The notes: generated by a model from the sequence alone, not told the origin. Numbered from the stretch's first letter, positions 10,940 to 22,019 are shown. The stretch: DNA of 64,000 bases from Saccopteryx bilineata (GCF_036850765.1 NC_089490.1:275976482-276040481); one strand, 5' to 3'. A program made the numbers and translations.

Positions 10940-11885
10940 CTCTATTAAAATTATACAGAATTTTGAACTTTATTTTGGAAATTAAAATGAACCCTATAGC
11001 TAGACTAGTCACTGGTATGCAAAGACTATTTGTCCTGATACTGTTTTTGCATACTTGCACGAGTGGGTACATATGCGGTATGTGTGTATACACACATAAA
11101 TTGCAGTTTTAAATAGTTTGACTTTGTCAGTAATTTTGATTTTTCACGGTAACTGTGTAATATTAATTCTGAATGTAAATACCATCTGACTAGAATGTTT
11201 TGCGGTGAGCAGTTTGCTTGTAACACACAGGAAGCACACAAGGTAATCTAACTCAAACAGTGCATGAGAGATGTTCACCATGTGCAAAGTCATGGTGTGA
11301 AATGACTGGGGTTCATCAGCATTGATGATGAAATCCTGGGTTAGATAGCTGCTGGAGATGTCCCATAGGTCATAGCCCCTGAAGAGAAACCTGAGGTTTG
11401 CCGGGGGAAGGTCTCAGCAGAGAGAATGTGGTCTTTGTAATCTTATCTTTTGTTAGACAAAGATCTTGTGAAGCTTAGATAATCTAGTCCCAAAATTTCT
11501 CTAAATATAAAGCCAGAAGAAGATGTTGTTGACAACCCATAATAGCCCAACATGGTTTCTGACCAAGAAAGTAGACTTCGATTTCAGGTTATAAATCTTC
11601 TTAATCTTCCCATGACGCTGCTCAAGTAGGTTACTTCCCTGGAAGGGAACTTGGACAATGAGTAACGCTCCAGCTACATGTGTGTGGTTCAGAAATAAAC
11701 ACGAAGTACATACATGAAGAAATAAATCATTCAATAATGAGGTCATCCTTCAAACTATTTGTTTACAATATTATATCATGTGAATATTACCAGATGCGTG
11801 ATCATGTTGCCCAAAAGTTGCCACTTCTTAATCATCAATAGGCAGTGAACATAGAGCTCATTTAGTTATTCATGTCTTAATTCTA
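10940..11885. other. Unassigned stretch
   Basis: No repeat or exon is recognised. A short (GT/AC)-rich patch lies at 11075-11100. Confidence 0.4.
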
Positions 11886-11889
11886 CAAC

Positions 11890-12345
11890 TATTTATTAGT
11901 AATACCTGTGGTTCAAACACTAGTCTAGGTGCTAAAACATTGGCGGGGTATAAGAACACCTAAGGAACTTTGACTCTAGGATAAAGAGAAAAGCGGTACA
12001 CAGTCATAATTATATAATTAAAAAGAAATTATATAATATATGCATATTTTGTGGTTAAAGAAATGAATAAAACTGCCAAAAAGCAATGACAGAGAGGAAC
12101 TTCAGCTGGCTAAGGGCTGATTGAAGGGAGTAGACAGGAAAAGTAGAAGTGAGATTGAACTAAATTTTTTTCTTCATTAATCTGTTGTTGGAAGTGAGGT
12201 AAATGTGAGGCCCACAGGATAAGGTGATGGGAAGTGTGTGGGAAAAAATATTCAAAACAGAGGGTATGACACATACAAAGATTCTAAGATGGAAAAGGGC
12301 TGAGCTTCTGTGACCAGTAGAAGTTGGAGGCTGGAGAAGCTGGCA
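11890..12345 (+). repeat. Ancient interspersed repeat relic (family not named)
   Basis: The order 'ggtgctaaaacattggcggggtataagaacacctaaggaac...acagtcataattatataat...gaacttcagctgg...gatgggaagtgtgtgg...acatacaaagattctaag' matches a familiar old mammalian repeat. Similar order is seen at 35560-36060 and 60735-61050. I cannot assign the subfamily. Confidence 0.4.
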
Positions 12346-12349
12346 CAGA

Positions 12350-13395
12350 CCAATTCTACCCAGTGGTCAAGAATTGGTTCCTAGATATTTTTCATACCTC
12401 TATTGATGACTTTGAAACTTGGTGCCTACGAGTTTTAGTTATTATATTTACACTTTTGAATATGACTTTCTAAATTAATTTTGTCTAAGCACTTAAAAAG
12501 CCCCGGGGGAAAGCCCTTGGTCATTTTCCTTGGTCAGTACGTAGGCTATAACAAGACTTCAGTTTTGCCTATTTTGTAGAACGGTTGCATTCATTTTCTC
12601 TCTCCTTTGAAAATTAAAAATGATTGTTTTCAAATAAGTGGCAAAAGATTATTAAAGTCACTCCAGAGAGTGCTCCAAATTTGAGAAGTGTGACAAGAAC
12701 AATCCAATTTTCCTTAGCTGAGATGGAGACACATAAGGTGCAGTTCGATGTTAATTATCACCATGTGAAGATACACGGCTCAAGAGGTGAGCCTTAGTTT
12801 GAAGGCTAGACTGCACAGGTGCAGGATAAGTTGAGCTCTAGAAATCATTCACGATCAAACTTAAGGTCCTAGGACATGGGAGAGGCTCCATCTGGAAGAC
12901 ATACCTGAGAAAAATGCAACAGTAAACTTGGATAACTGTCACAGATGCTGAGATTTCTGTGTAGCTCCACCAGCTGTTGACTCCCATTGTCAAATTACTT
13001 AGAATTTCTAAGATTGAGGACACAAAGAGCCACCAAGCGGAAGTCACACTGGCTTGAGCGCTGCACTTAACTGGAGAATGAGTTTAAATTGCATGTGATT
13101 CTCAGAGACTCCTACTTTATCTTTTCAAATTCAGGATTAGAAGTACAATTGATTTATCAGATTTTCTTTTGCCCTTTCATCTAAAACTCATTTGATATTC
13201 CATGGGGGGGGTTGCCTGTTTGACGCAGAAAGAGGCAACTGACACCTTATTACACTGAAATCTGGAGGGCTGAGGGTGTCACAAGGATTCTTCTGATAGT
13301 GCCAGCCCCTGTGTGGTTTGCATTGTTATTTCATTTCATCTTTGGTGCATACGACTCAGGGGGGCAAGGAAGGAAAGGAGTGTGCTTAATAAAAT
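12350..13395. other. Unassigned stretch
   Basis: No gene or repeat is recognised. The open frame at 12838-13047 (minus) is not convincing. Confidence 0.4.
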
Positions 13396-13399
13396 TCAC

Positions 13400-13595
13400 T
13401 TTATGGAAGGCAGTTGGGAACCCAGTATATACTGAGATTTTATTATGTGTCAGAAAACACATAGAACATATTGCTGATAATTTTATCATGGATGATTTTA
13501 TTTAATGATCACAAGTATATAATATAAAACTATTACTATGTAAATTTTACTGATGAGAATGTTAAAAAAAACTTACTCAAGATCTTGCTTGAACC
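13400..13595 (+). mobile_element. Possible MIR relic
   Basis: A diverged MIR-like order: 'tatactgagattttattatgtgtcagaaaac', 'ttatttaatgatcac', 'ttactgatgagaatg', 'actcaagatcttgc'. Confidence 0.5.
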
Positions 13596-14032
13596 TTTTG
13601 ACACCTGAACTCACATTGTTGTTAACTACTGCACTCTCCTTTCTTGGGTTCAGAGAGGAATAGATCCTCAACAGTAAAATCACAGCAGTTAAGATAACTT
13701 CTGAAATACAGTGAAGATCAAAAAAGTCCTCTCAATATGAAATTTATAAATCTAAGGGACTTATGTATAGGTAAGGTATTTTTTTAATCAAAATATTTGG
13801 TTTGGATCAACAACTATATATTTTAGAACAGATCATAGTTCCCATAAATGAAGGTTTTTTTTCTCTCCAGAACCGTGGACAGAGAAGTCAGAGGCTGAGG
13901 GACTTATACATTGATTGATTCAAAGAATATTTAACATGTGACTGACCCTCTCGACAAATTTCTAAGTGTGGAGTAAAGTATTGTTAACTATAGGCCCAAT
14001 GTTGTACTCTTTGTTTCTATGAGTTTGACTAA

Positions 14033-14105
14033 CTGCTCACAAAAATTAGGGGATATTTTATCGCTTCACATTCATTTTGAAATATCTCCTAATTTTTGTG
14101 AGCAG
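14033..14105. mobile_element. 73-bp palindromic MITE, mariner-like
   Basis: The two arms, about 33 bp each, are near-perfect inverted repeats (CTGCTCACAAAAATTAGG... and its complement ...CCTAATTTTTGTGAGCAG), joined by a short spacer. TA occurs at or one base from both ends, consistent with Tc1/mariner target choice. It interrupts the L1 3'UTR. RNA from it would form a strong hairpin. Confidence 0.8.
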
Positions 14106-14258
14106 TATATTTTAGGTACCTCATATAAGTGAAACCATGCAGTATTTATCCTTCTGTTACTGACTTGCTTCACTTAGTATAATGTCTTACAGGTTCATCA
14201 GTTTTGTCACATTTGGCACAATTTCCTTCTTTTTTATGTTTAAATAATAGTCCATTGA

Positions 14259-14288
<30 letters not shown>
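14259..14288. repeat. (GT)n microsatellite
   Basis: About 15 GT units interrupt the host L1. Confidence 0.97.
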
Positions 14289-14289
<1 letters not shown>

Positions 14290-14426
14290 CCAATTTTTTT
14301 GTCCATTAATCTGTTGTTGGACATTTAAGTTGTTACCATATCACAGCTATTGTGAATAATGCTGCAATGAACATGGGAGAGAGCATATACCTTTTGAGAT
14401 CCTGATTTTAATTCTTTTGGCTATGC

Positions 14427-14802
14427 CTGGCTCAGTGGTAGAGTGTTGGCTCAGTGTGTAAAAGCGACTATCTGCTTCTCACCTCTACCCTTTCCCTTTC
14501 TCTCTCTCTCCTCCTCCTTCAGCCATGGTTTGATTGGTTTCAGCAAGTTGGCCTCGGGCGCTAAGGATGGCTCCATGGCCTCCACTTCAGGTGCCAAAAA
14601 CTGACTCAGTTGCTGAGCAACAGAGCAACGGCCCAGATGGGCAGAGCATGGGGGGCTTGCCATGTGAATCCCAGCCAGGGTGCACACAGGAATCTGTCTC
14701 TCTGCCTCCCCTACTCTTACTAAAATAAAATAATAATAATAATAATAATAATAATAATTTTATCTTTCATCTGTAAAACATTAATTTAATCAAAAAAGAA
14801 AA
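14427..14802 (+). mobile_element. tRNA-derived SINE family A, deleted in the head, with extra 3' sequence
   Basis: It keeps the A box region 'tggctcagtggtagagtg' but lost the B box and the segment after it, then resumes at 'tatctgcttctcacc'. After the family tail comes (TAA)n at about 14727-14758, then 44 bp of non-SINE sequence before the second target duplication. The duplication aattcttttggMtatgc is at 14410-14426 and 14803-14819 and restores the L1 sequence when joined. Confidence 0.88.
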
Positions 14803-14986
14803 AATTCTTTTGGATATGCATTCAAAAATTAGATTGCTGAGTTATATGGTAATTTTACTTAAAAAGTTTTGAGAAACCTTCATACTGTTTTTCATAGTGG
14901 CTGCACCATTTTACATCCTAACCAACAGTATACAAGGGTTCCAGTTTCTCCACATCCTCAACTAAAATAAGTTTTACACACACATA

Positions 14987-15196
14987 TACTGTATTTTTCG
15001 CTCCATAAGATGCACTTTTTTGCCCCAAAAGTGGAGGGGAAAATGCCCTTGCAACTTATGGAGTGAAAAACACGGTATTTTATTAACTATTTTAACATAC
15101 CATTTGGTTCAGAATATTTTTTTTTCTTATTTTCTTCCTTAAAATCCTAGGTGTGTCTTATGGTCAGGTGCATCTTATGGAGTGAAAAATGTGGTA
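14987..15196. mobile_element. Non-autonomous MITE with 29-bp inverted repeats and TA flanks
   Basis: The left end begins TACTGTATTTTTCGCTCCA; the reverse-complemented right end begins TACCACATTTTTCACTCCA. The two agree at 25 of 29 positions and are flanked by TA on both sides (14985-14986, 15197-15198), as in Tc1/mariner-type elements. A third copy of the terminal repeat lies inside (about 15046-15075), in the orientation of the right end. No transposase is encoded. It interrupts the old L1. Confidence 0.78.
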
Positions 15197-15867
15197 TAGA
15201 TATATATTCTACATATATAATATATGTATGAAAAATATATATACAATATAATATATATTGATATTAGCCATCTTAACAGGTATGCGGTGATACCTTATTG
15301 TGGTTTTGGTTTTCATTTCCCTGATGATTAGTAATAATGAACAGCTTTTCATATGCCTGTTGGCCATTTAATTGTACGTCTTCTTTGGAGACACATTCAT
15401 TCAAGTCCTTTGTCTCTTTTTAAAAATTGAATTATTTGTTTTTTTGCTACTGAGTTGGAGTTCTTTCTGTAGATTAATCTTTTATTAGATATACGGTTTG
15501 CAAATATTTTCTCCCATTATGTATTGGCCCTTTTACTCAGTTGTTTACTTTGTTGTGCAGAAGTTTTGGGTTTGATGTGGTGGTTCCAATTGTCTAATTG
15601 TACTTTTGTTGGTGTTTTTTATGTCATATCGAAAAAAATCATATCAAGACCATGTCATAGGGCTTTTATTCATTTTTTTTGTAGGTATTTTACAGTTTCA
15701 GGTCTTGCATTCAAACTTTAATCCATTTTGAGTTTATTTTTGTGTATGGTTACAATGTGTCCAGTTTCATTCTTTTGCATATTATAGCCAGTTTTCCCAA
15801 CACCATTTGTTGGAAAAACTAACTTTCTTCATTTTGTATTCTCGGCACACTTGTTAAAGATCAGTTG

Positions 15868-16161
15868 TCCGGCTTGACTAGGGGGTGGTACAGTGGATAT
15901 AGTGTCTGACTGAGACTCAGAGGACACAGGTTCAGAACCCTGAGGTTGCTGGCTTGAGTGCAGCATCGCTGGCCTAGCGCAAGGTCACTGGCTTCCACCA
16001 GCAGTCACTTGCTTGCTGCTGTAGACACCAACCCCCCCCCTCCCCCGTCAAGGCACATATGAGAAAGCAATCAGTGAACAACTAAGGCGCTGCAATGAAG
16101 AATTGATGCTTCTCATCTCTCTTTTTTCCTGTCTGCCTGTCCCTATCTGTCTCTCTCTCTG

Positions 16162-16191
<30 letters not shown>
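15868..16191 (+). mobile_element. tRNA-derived SINE, long family B
   Basis: tRNA-like head ('ggggtggtacagtggatatagtg'), B-box-like 'caggttcagaaccc', then 'gaaagcaatcagtgaacaactaaggcgctgcaatgaag' and a C/T tail ending in (CA)n. Perfect target duplication aaagatcagttg at 15856-15867 and 16192-16203, inside the old L1. Confidence 0.94.
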
Positions 16192-16192
<1 letters not shown>

Positions 16193-16311
16193 AAGATCAG
16201 TTGACTGTAGATGCGCAGTTTTATTTCTTGACTTTCTATTCTGTCCCATTGATCTACATCTCTGTTTTTACACTGGAACTTTTAATACTACTAGCCACAA
16301 TCTCAATTCTT

Positions 16312-16679
16312 TTTTTTTTTTTTTTGTATTTTTTTGAAGTTAGAAGCCTGGAGGCAGTCAGACAGACTCCCTCATGCGCCCGACTGGGATCCATCCCGCA
16401 TGCCCACCAGGGGCGATGCCCTGCCCATCTGGGGTATTGCTTTGTTGTGGCCAGAGCCATTCTAGCGCCTGAGGTAGAGGCCATGGAGCCATCCTCAGCT
16501 CCTGGGCCAACTTTGCTCCAATGGAGCCTTAGCTGCGGGAGAGGAAAAGAGAGAGAGAAAGGAGCGGGAGAAGGGTGGAGAAGCAGATGGGCACTTTTCC
16601 TATGTGCCCTGACCAGAAATCAAACCCGGGACTTCCATACACCAGACCAAAGCTCTACTGCTGAGCCAACCAGTCAGGG
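16312..16679 (-). mobile_element. tRNA-derived SINE, long family A
   Basis: The minus strand reads 'gccctgactggttggctcagcagtagagc', then the B-box region, C/T-rich block, central and tail modules, and an oligo-A run of about 19 (T on plus at about 16310-16326). The 161-codon frame at 16201-16686 runs through it by chance. Confidence 0.92.
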
Positions 16680-16689
16680 CCCATAATTC

Positions 16690-17024
16690 TTTTTTTTTTT
16701 TTTCACAGAGACAGAGAGAGAATGAGAGAGAGAGATAGATAAGGACAGACAGACAGGAACAAAGAGAGATGAGAAGCATCAATCATTAGTTTCTTGTTGT
16801 GGCACTTTAGTTTGTTCATTGATTGCATTCCCATATGTGCCTTGACCGTGGGGCTACAGCAGATGGAGTAACCCCTTGCTCAAGCCAGCAACCTTGGGTT
16901 CAAGCTGGTGAGCCTTGCTCAAACCGGATGAGCCCGCGCTCAAGCTGGTGACCTCGGGATCTCAAAACTGGGTTCTCTGCATCCCAGTCCGATGCTCTAT
17001 CCACTGCGCCACCTCCTGGTCAGG
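16690..17024 (-). mobile_element. tRNA-derived SINE, long family B
   Basis: Full-length family B copy with head near 17024 and oligo-A end near 16690. Target duplication cccataattc is perfect at 16680-16689 and 17025-17034. It lies immediately next to the family A SINE at 16312-16679. Confidence 0.95.
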
Positions 17025-17194
17025 CCCATAATTCATTTTTTGTGTTTGTGTGTGAATGTGTATTTTTAAAAAGATACGGCATTTTTTTATAATTATAAAA
17101 GTAATACATATAATTTTTAAAACCGCATGAAAAAAACTTTAAATATTCAGTCATCTCACACTGGATTCAACCAATAATATCTGCTTATGCTAAG

Positions 17195-17350
17195 AGGCGC
17201 ATACAGGACTGTGAAGAACTTTTCTGCAATATCTCATCCTATCATCCAACAAGTACATGAAGAAAGTATTAGTAGCCTTACTTTATAGAAGAAAAAATGA
17301 AACTCAAGGATTCAGTTGTCTTGTATTAGCCATAGTGTTAGAATAAAGGT
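17195..17350 (+). mobile_element. Possible MIR relic
   Basis: 'caacaagtacatgaagaaagtattagtagccttactttatagaagaaaaaatgaaactcaagga' follows the MIR order of 'ttattattatccccattttacagatgaggaaactgagg'. Diverged. Confidence 0.45.
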
Positions 17351-17500
17351 TACTTTGATCAGTCTTTATTTTTTCACTTCCTATCTGCATAGTTATGTGT
17401 GGTTTTTTTTATACAAAAACTAACAACTTGCACAAAAAGTTATTTCTCTCATTGTTAGGAAAATGAGAGGTATACAATAATTTATAAAAATAATTACATA

Positions 17501-17617
17501 CAGGAGTGTGCAAAAGTAGGTTAATAATAATAAATAATATAATCACTCAATCAATAGTAATACAAAAATACACAGTATTTCATGTACTCAAAACTACCTA
17601 CTTTTGTCCACCCCATC
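17501..17617. mobile_element. Mariner-like MITE, about 117 bp
   Basis: The left end CAGGAGTGTGCAAAAGTAGGT and the reverse-complemented right end ATGGGGTGGACAAAAGTAGGT share the block ACAAAAGTAGGT (GCAAAAGTAGGT on the left). The interior is A+T-rich with no coding capacity. The flanking left base pair is TA. Similar ends occur in known non-autonomous mariner elements. Confidence 0.72.
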
Positions 17618-17619
17618 AT

Positions 17620-18580
17620 TTAAATTTTTAATAAGTCAAGAATTTGATGACTTTTAGCTTGCAATATCATCCTATCATGTACTAGCCATATAAAGTTTTA
17701 CTTCAAGAATCCATTATATTCCCCCATGTTTCTTTCAGTTTTATTATTATCTTTATTGTTAATGTTCTCGATGTGAATAATGTCTTTTGGATAACATAAT
17801 TAGAGAAAATAATCTTGGTTTGACTATATACTTAACATAACTTATGTTAAAATAATTCTAAACTTAAATGTAATGATTTTCCACCAGGAAATATTAGCTT
17901 TCCAGAAACAAATGGCTATGCATATACACTTGATATTTCCATAGCAGTTTTTCCCTTAATGGCTTTTTATATTTTCTAGGTTTGACTAATCGATTTTCAT
18001 CAGAGAGTAAAATTGAAGAATATGCTATTATAAATTAAGTCTATATGAGTAGTGTAATTTAAATTTTGAGAACACTCCAATGAACACATTTCTATGGGCA
18101 TTCTGTGGTAAGAAGTCTGGGAGGCAAATGAGTCAATCCACAGGAAATGAGCATCTCAAACTGTGTAGTGCATCTGAGATGTCTTTGTGAGTTGAGATAA
18201 ATTGCTAAATATAATGATCTCTTGACTATGATTTAACCATTGATTAACTAACTATATAGTGAAATGGGGACAACCAATGCAACCGTCACATAAAATGAAG
18301 GCTTGTAAAACATAAAAGGCATGAAGAAAACAGTGATTTAAAATCAGTTGGTACATATGCACCTTCTGAAAGAGAAGACATACTATACTTAACTATTTAC
18401 AGCTTTTTGAGTTGTGCTTTTTTTTTTTTTTTTTGAAAACATATCTTTGTAGAAAAGAGCTGTATAGGGAGATTTTATTTATTTTCTAGCTTTTCTGATT
18501 TTGTGAAGAAATAAATAGAACTAAAAATGAACAGGATTCCTTTTTTGGGTTCAGTGATTTTCCCTTTGTTGATGAAGACA
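17620..18580. other. Unassigned A+T-rich stretch
   Basis: No gene or repeat is recognised apart from a T16 run near 18420-18434. Confidence 0.4.
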
Positions 18581-18585
18581 AAAGG

Positions 18586-18660
18586 TGCGCGCGTGCGCAT
18601 GTGTGTGTGTGCATGTGTGTGTGTGTGCATGCTTGTGTGTGTGTGTGCACACATACACGC
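18586..18660. repeat. Purine/pyrimidine-alternating (GC/GT)n microsatellite
   Basis: 'gtgcgcgcgtgcgcatgtgtgtg...' followed by repeated GTGTGCATGT units. It mixes CG and TG dinucleotides, an alternating tract that favours left-handed DNA. Confidence 0.95.
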
Positions 18661-18664
18661 ACAT

Positions 18665-20060
18665 CAGGTTAAGTAGAGGATGTAGGGGGAACAGCAGTAG
18701 AATGGGAGATGTTCTGCTCTTGCCTTTTTCTCTTACCTTTAACAATGTGTGTTCTTAAAGAGCAGGGGAAATAAAAGGAATGGGAGCATGTTTGGGATTG
18801 AGAGGGCCTGTATTATTAGCTAATGGAGTGAAGTGGGAAAGAGAGAAACATTGGTATCTTCAAACGGGACTGGAAGTTGACTGCAACTGCCTCTGGGAGA
18901 CAGTCACATCCGCAAAAGAGAAACTTTATATTGGGCCTGAATAGTTCAGTGGTCTGCCTGTCATGAATAGACTGCCATCTTGAGATACTACTTTCCCAGA
19001 GAATTTTAGAGGTACAAGAATCAGTAGGCAAGAGTCAGCCTGTTTGCCATTTTAAGCTCCCCACTGAGACCGGAAAAGGCAGCACCCACAAGCAATTAAT
19101 ATTCAGGAGAAGTGCCCAGCTCCATCCCAGGCAGGACTAAAATTAGAGACCCAGTACAGGGAGCTGCCAGCCATCTGGAGGCACCATTCCATCTGGCCTG
19201 GGCCACTGGGAGGTTTCCAAACTGAGATGACCAGATGGCCAACGCCTCCCTACTATCAGCCATTAAAATCATGGGGGCCTGATCCGTTTTCTGGTCTTCA
19301 GAGGCTGGTCAGTACATAACTCAGAAGCCATTAAGAAAAATTCCCCTGGTGGAAGGATAAGCATAGGAATCACCTCCCTCCCTGGCAATCTCTTCAAGGA
19401 CATGATGAAAAGATAAACATTAACTACCTCTTCCTGGGAAAGAGTAGTTGATCATAAATTATCTTCTCAAATTCCACTTAAACATTCATGGCCCAGTGAG
19501 TCTTAATTTGTCACAGGACATCTTAGACCTATCTGCTTTTACTGGGAAAAACTATGAAAAATGGGGAAGTGCATGTGCTATGGTTTTAAAATATTGCAAG
19601 TAAGAAATCCTGTTTATATTTCACTTTTCTAATGTACGATACTGTGAGAGAAAGAAACTCTATCCTGTCGGCTCTGTTTTAAATATGAACCAGCAAAGTG
19701 GCTTTGTTTAAGTGGAAAAGTACCAATGTGGAGACTTGGAAATTTTCCCTGAAAAATAGAGGCTGTGACCTATTTTTATGAAGTATTGCATCTTAGAGTT
19801 ATTTTTTCAAATTCCTTTATCTTTTGTTTAAAAATTTACAATATGTCTTCATAAATCTTAACCTAAAATCCATAGGTACTAAAATAAAACTTAATCAATT
19901 TTCACATAAAAAAGCTTATTGTAGCAAGGTGAAAAACATGTAAAAAGGAGAGTGAATACTAAATGAGTAAACATTTTATCTATTTTGTAACTATAAATGT
20001 ATTAACAATGAATGGATCCTAGTTAGCCTTCCATGGACTCAGTCATCAAGAATTTGTCAT
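18665..20060. other. Unassigned stretch, comparatively G+C-rich at 19050-19320
   Basis: No repeat or exon is recognised. The 19050-19320 part stands out from its A+T-rich surroundings and contains three CCATCTGG/CCAGATGG E-box cores in about 70 bp. It is a possible non-coding regulatory block. Confidence 0.4.
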
Positions 20061-20074
20061 CTGCACTCATCTGG

Positions 20075-20414
20075 GTTTTTGTTTATTTGTTTGTTTGTTT
20101 TTACAGAGACAGAGAGTGAGTCAGAGAGAGGGATAAACAGGGACAGACAGACAGGAATGGAGAGAGATGAGAAGCATCAATCATTAGCCTTTCATTGCGC
20201 GTTGCAACACCTTAGTTGTTCATTGATTGCCCTCCCATATGTGCTCTGACCGCGGGCTCTCAGAAGACCGAGTAAACCCTTGCTGGAGCCAGCGACTTTG
20301 GGTTCAAGCTGGTGGGCTTTTCCTCAAACCAGATGAACCCACACTTAAGCTGGCGACCTCGGGGTCTCAAACCCGGGTCCTCTGCATCCCAGTCCGACGC
20401 TCCATCCACTGCGC
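20075..20414 (-). mobile_element. tRNA-derived SINE, family B, head-truncated
   Basis: All family B modules are present except the first about 17 bases of the tRNA-like head. Target duplication cactcatctgg is seen at 20064-20074 and 20415-20425. The end is a (TTTG)n/oligo-T tract on the plus strand. The 139-codon plus-strand frame (20227-20646) crosses it by chance. Confidence 0.93.
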
Positions 20415-20991
20415 CACTCATCTGGTTTTTAATTGCCTTCATCTCTTGTTTGCCACCCCAACACTTTCCTCTGATCTTGTCTCACTGTTTCTAGTGTTGT
20501 CATGTGACTCCCGGCTCCCTGGAACCACTGACAAGGTGTCCCTCATACTATTCCTTCTGTTCTTCCCAGATGCATCTGTCTTGTGTTCATTTCTGTTAGG
20601 GCTGGTGTTAGGTGTTCAAATGTTTGTTGATAGGCTGACTAACTAAAATATTAAGGAGATATCATTTTTATGACTGGCCACACTTCCATGCATGATTTAT
20701 ACCAAACAATATACATCCATTTTTAATAAAAAACCTTTAATACTTGATTTTATTTACAAAAGCACATGTAGAATATGTGGGCAGAAGTGGTATGGGTCAT
20801 AGTTATCTGTGGGACTTATGATGACCTTGAGATCATGACATATACATAGGTTCATATATTGGTTTGAAGGGTTAGCTTAATAAGTCACAGGCCTACAAAT
20901 AGGGTGGGAAAATATCACATAAGTACAACAGCCAAAAAAATCTAGCTCTATCAGAACCCTTCTCAGAGAGTAACAGAGATGAATGAAAGGA

Positions 20992-22010
20992 ATTTTTTTT
21001 TTTTTTTTTTTTTACTTTGGGTAATATGGATATTTTAATGATGTTAATTCTTCCTATCTATGAACATGGAATAAATATGCTTCCACTTATTAATATCTTC
21101 ATTGTTTTCTTTTTTCAATGTCTCATAATTTTCTGAGTACAAGTCTTTTACCTCCTTGGTTAAATTTATTTTTAGGTACTTTATTTTTGTTGTAATAATA
21201 AATGGAATTATTTTCTTAATTTCTCTTTCTGACTGTTCATTGTTGGTGCATAAAAAAGCTACTTATTTCTGAATATTAATTCTATATCTTACCACTTTGC
21301 CAAATTCATTTATCAGATCTACTAGTTTTTTGGCTGAGACTTTAGGGATTTTTTATTTTATTTTAATTTTAATGGGGCGACATCAATAAATCAGGATACA
21401 TATATTCAAAGATAACAAGTCCAGGTTATCTTGTCTTTCAATTATGTTGCATACCCATCACCCAAAGTCAGATTGTCCTCTGTCACCTTCTATCTAGTTT
21501 TCTTTGTGCCCCTCCCCCTCCCCCTTTCCCTCTCCCTTTCCCCCCTCCCCCTGTAACCACCACACTCTTATCAATGTCTCTTAGTTTCACTTTTATGTCC
21601 CACCTACGTATGGAATAATGCAGTTCCTGTTTTTTTCTGATTTACTTATTTCACTTCGTATAATGTTATCAAGATCCCACCATTTTGCTGTAAATGATCC
21701 GATGTCATCATTTCTTATGGCTGAGTAGTATTCCATAGTGTATATGTGCCACATCTTCTTTATCCAGCCATCTATTGACGGGCTTTTTGGTTGTTTCCAT
21801 GTCCTGGCCACTGTAAACAATGCTGCAATAAACATGGGGCTACATGTGTCTTTACGTATCAGTGTTTCTGAGTTTTGGGGGTATATACCCAGTAGAGGGA
21901 TTGCTGGGTCATAAGGTAGTTCTATTTTCAGTTTTTTGAGGAACCACCATACTTTCTTTTATAATGGTTGTACTACTTTACATTCCCACCAACAGTGTAT
22001 GAGGGTTCGA
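20992..22010 (-). mobile_element. L1 insertion carrying a second L1 segment downstream of its 3'UTR
   Basis: Minus-strand reading starts in ORF2 (C-terminal motif KMWHIYTMEYYSAIRND is visible in the frame at 21593-21835). It continues through the 3'UTR ('tattgatgtcgccccattaaaat', near 21370) to a weak A-rich end near 21345. Then comes about 330 bp of ORF2 reverse-transcriptase-region sequence (21014-21340), ending in A22 (T run at 20992-21013). GAAAGGAAT flanks the whole block at 20983-20991 and about 22010-22018, so it looks like one insertion. The interpretation is a 5'-truncated L1 with a 3' transduced piece of another L1. Confidence 0.85.
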
Positions 22011-22019
22011 AAGGAATAT

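Larger units (their letters stand above)
13940..16310 (-). mobile_element. Old L1 (ORF2 3' half plus 3'UTR), split by later insertions
   Basis: Host L1 segments are 13940-14032, 14106-14409, 14820-14984, 15199-15855 and 16204-16310. On the minus strand they run from ORF2 coding sequence to the 3'UTR. Plus-strand landmarks are 'cttagtataatgtcttacaggttcatc', 'attgtgaataatgctgcaatgaacatggg', 'ggctgcaccattttacatcctaaccaacagtat', 'tttcatttccctgatgattag' and 'ttgttaaagatcagttg'. Frequent stops show it is dead. It carries two MITEs and two SINEs internally and SINEs at its 5' edge, so it is older than all of them. Confidence 0.9.

Noticed and set aside
16201..16686. 161-codon plus-strand open frame
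   Set aside because: It spans the end of an old L1 and a SINE; no protein family.
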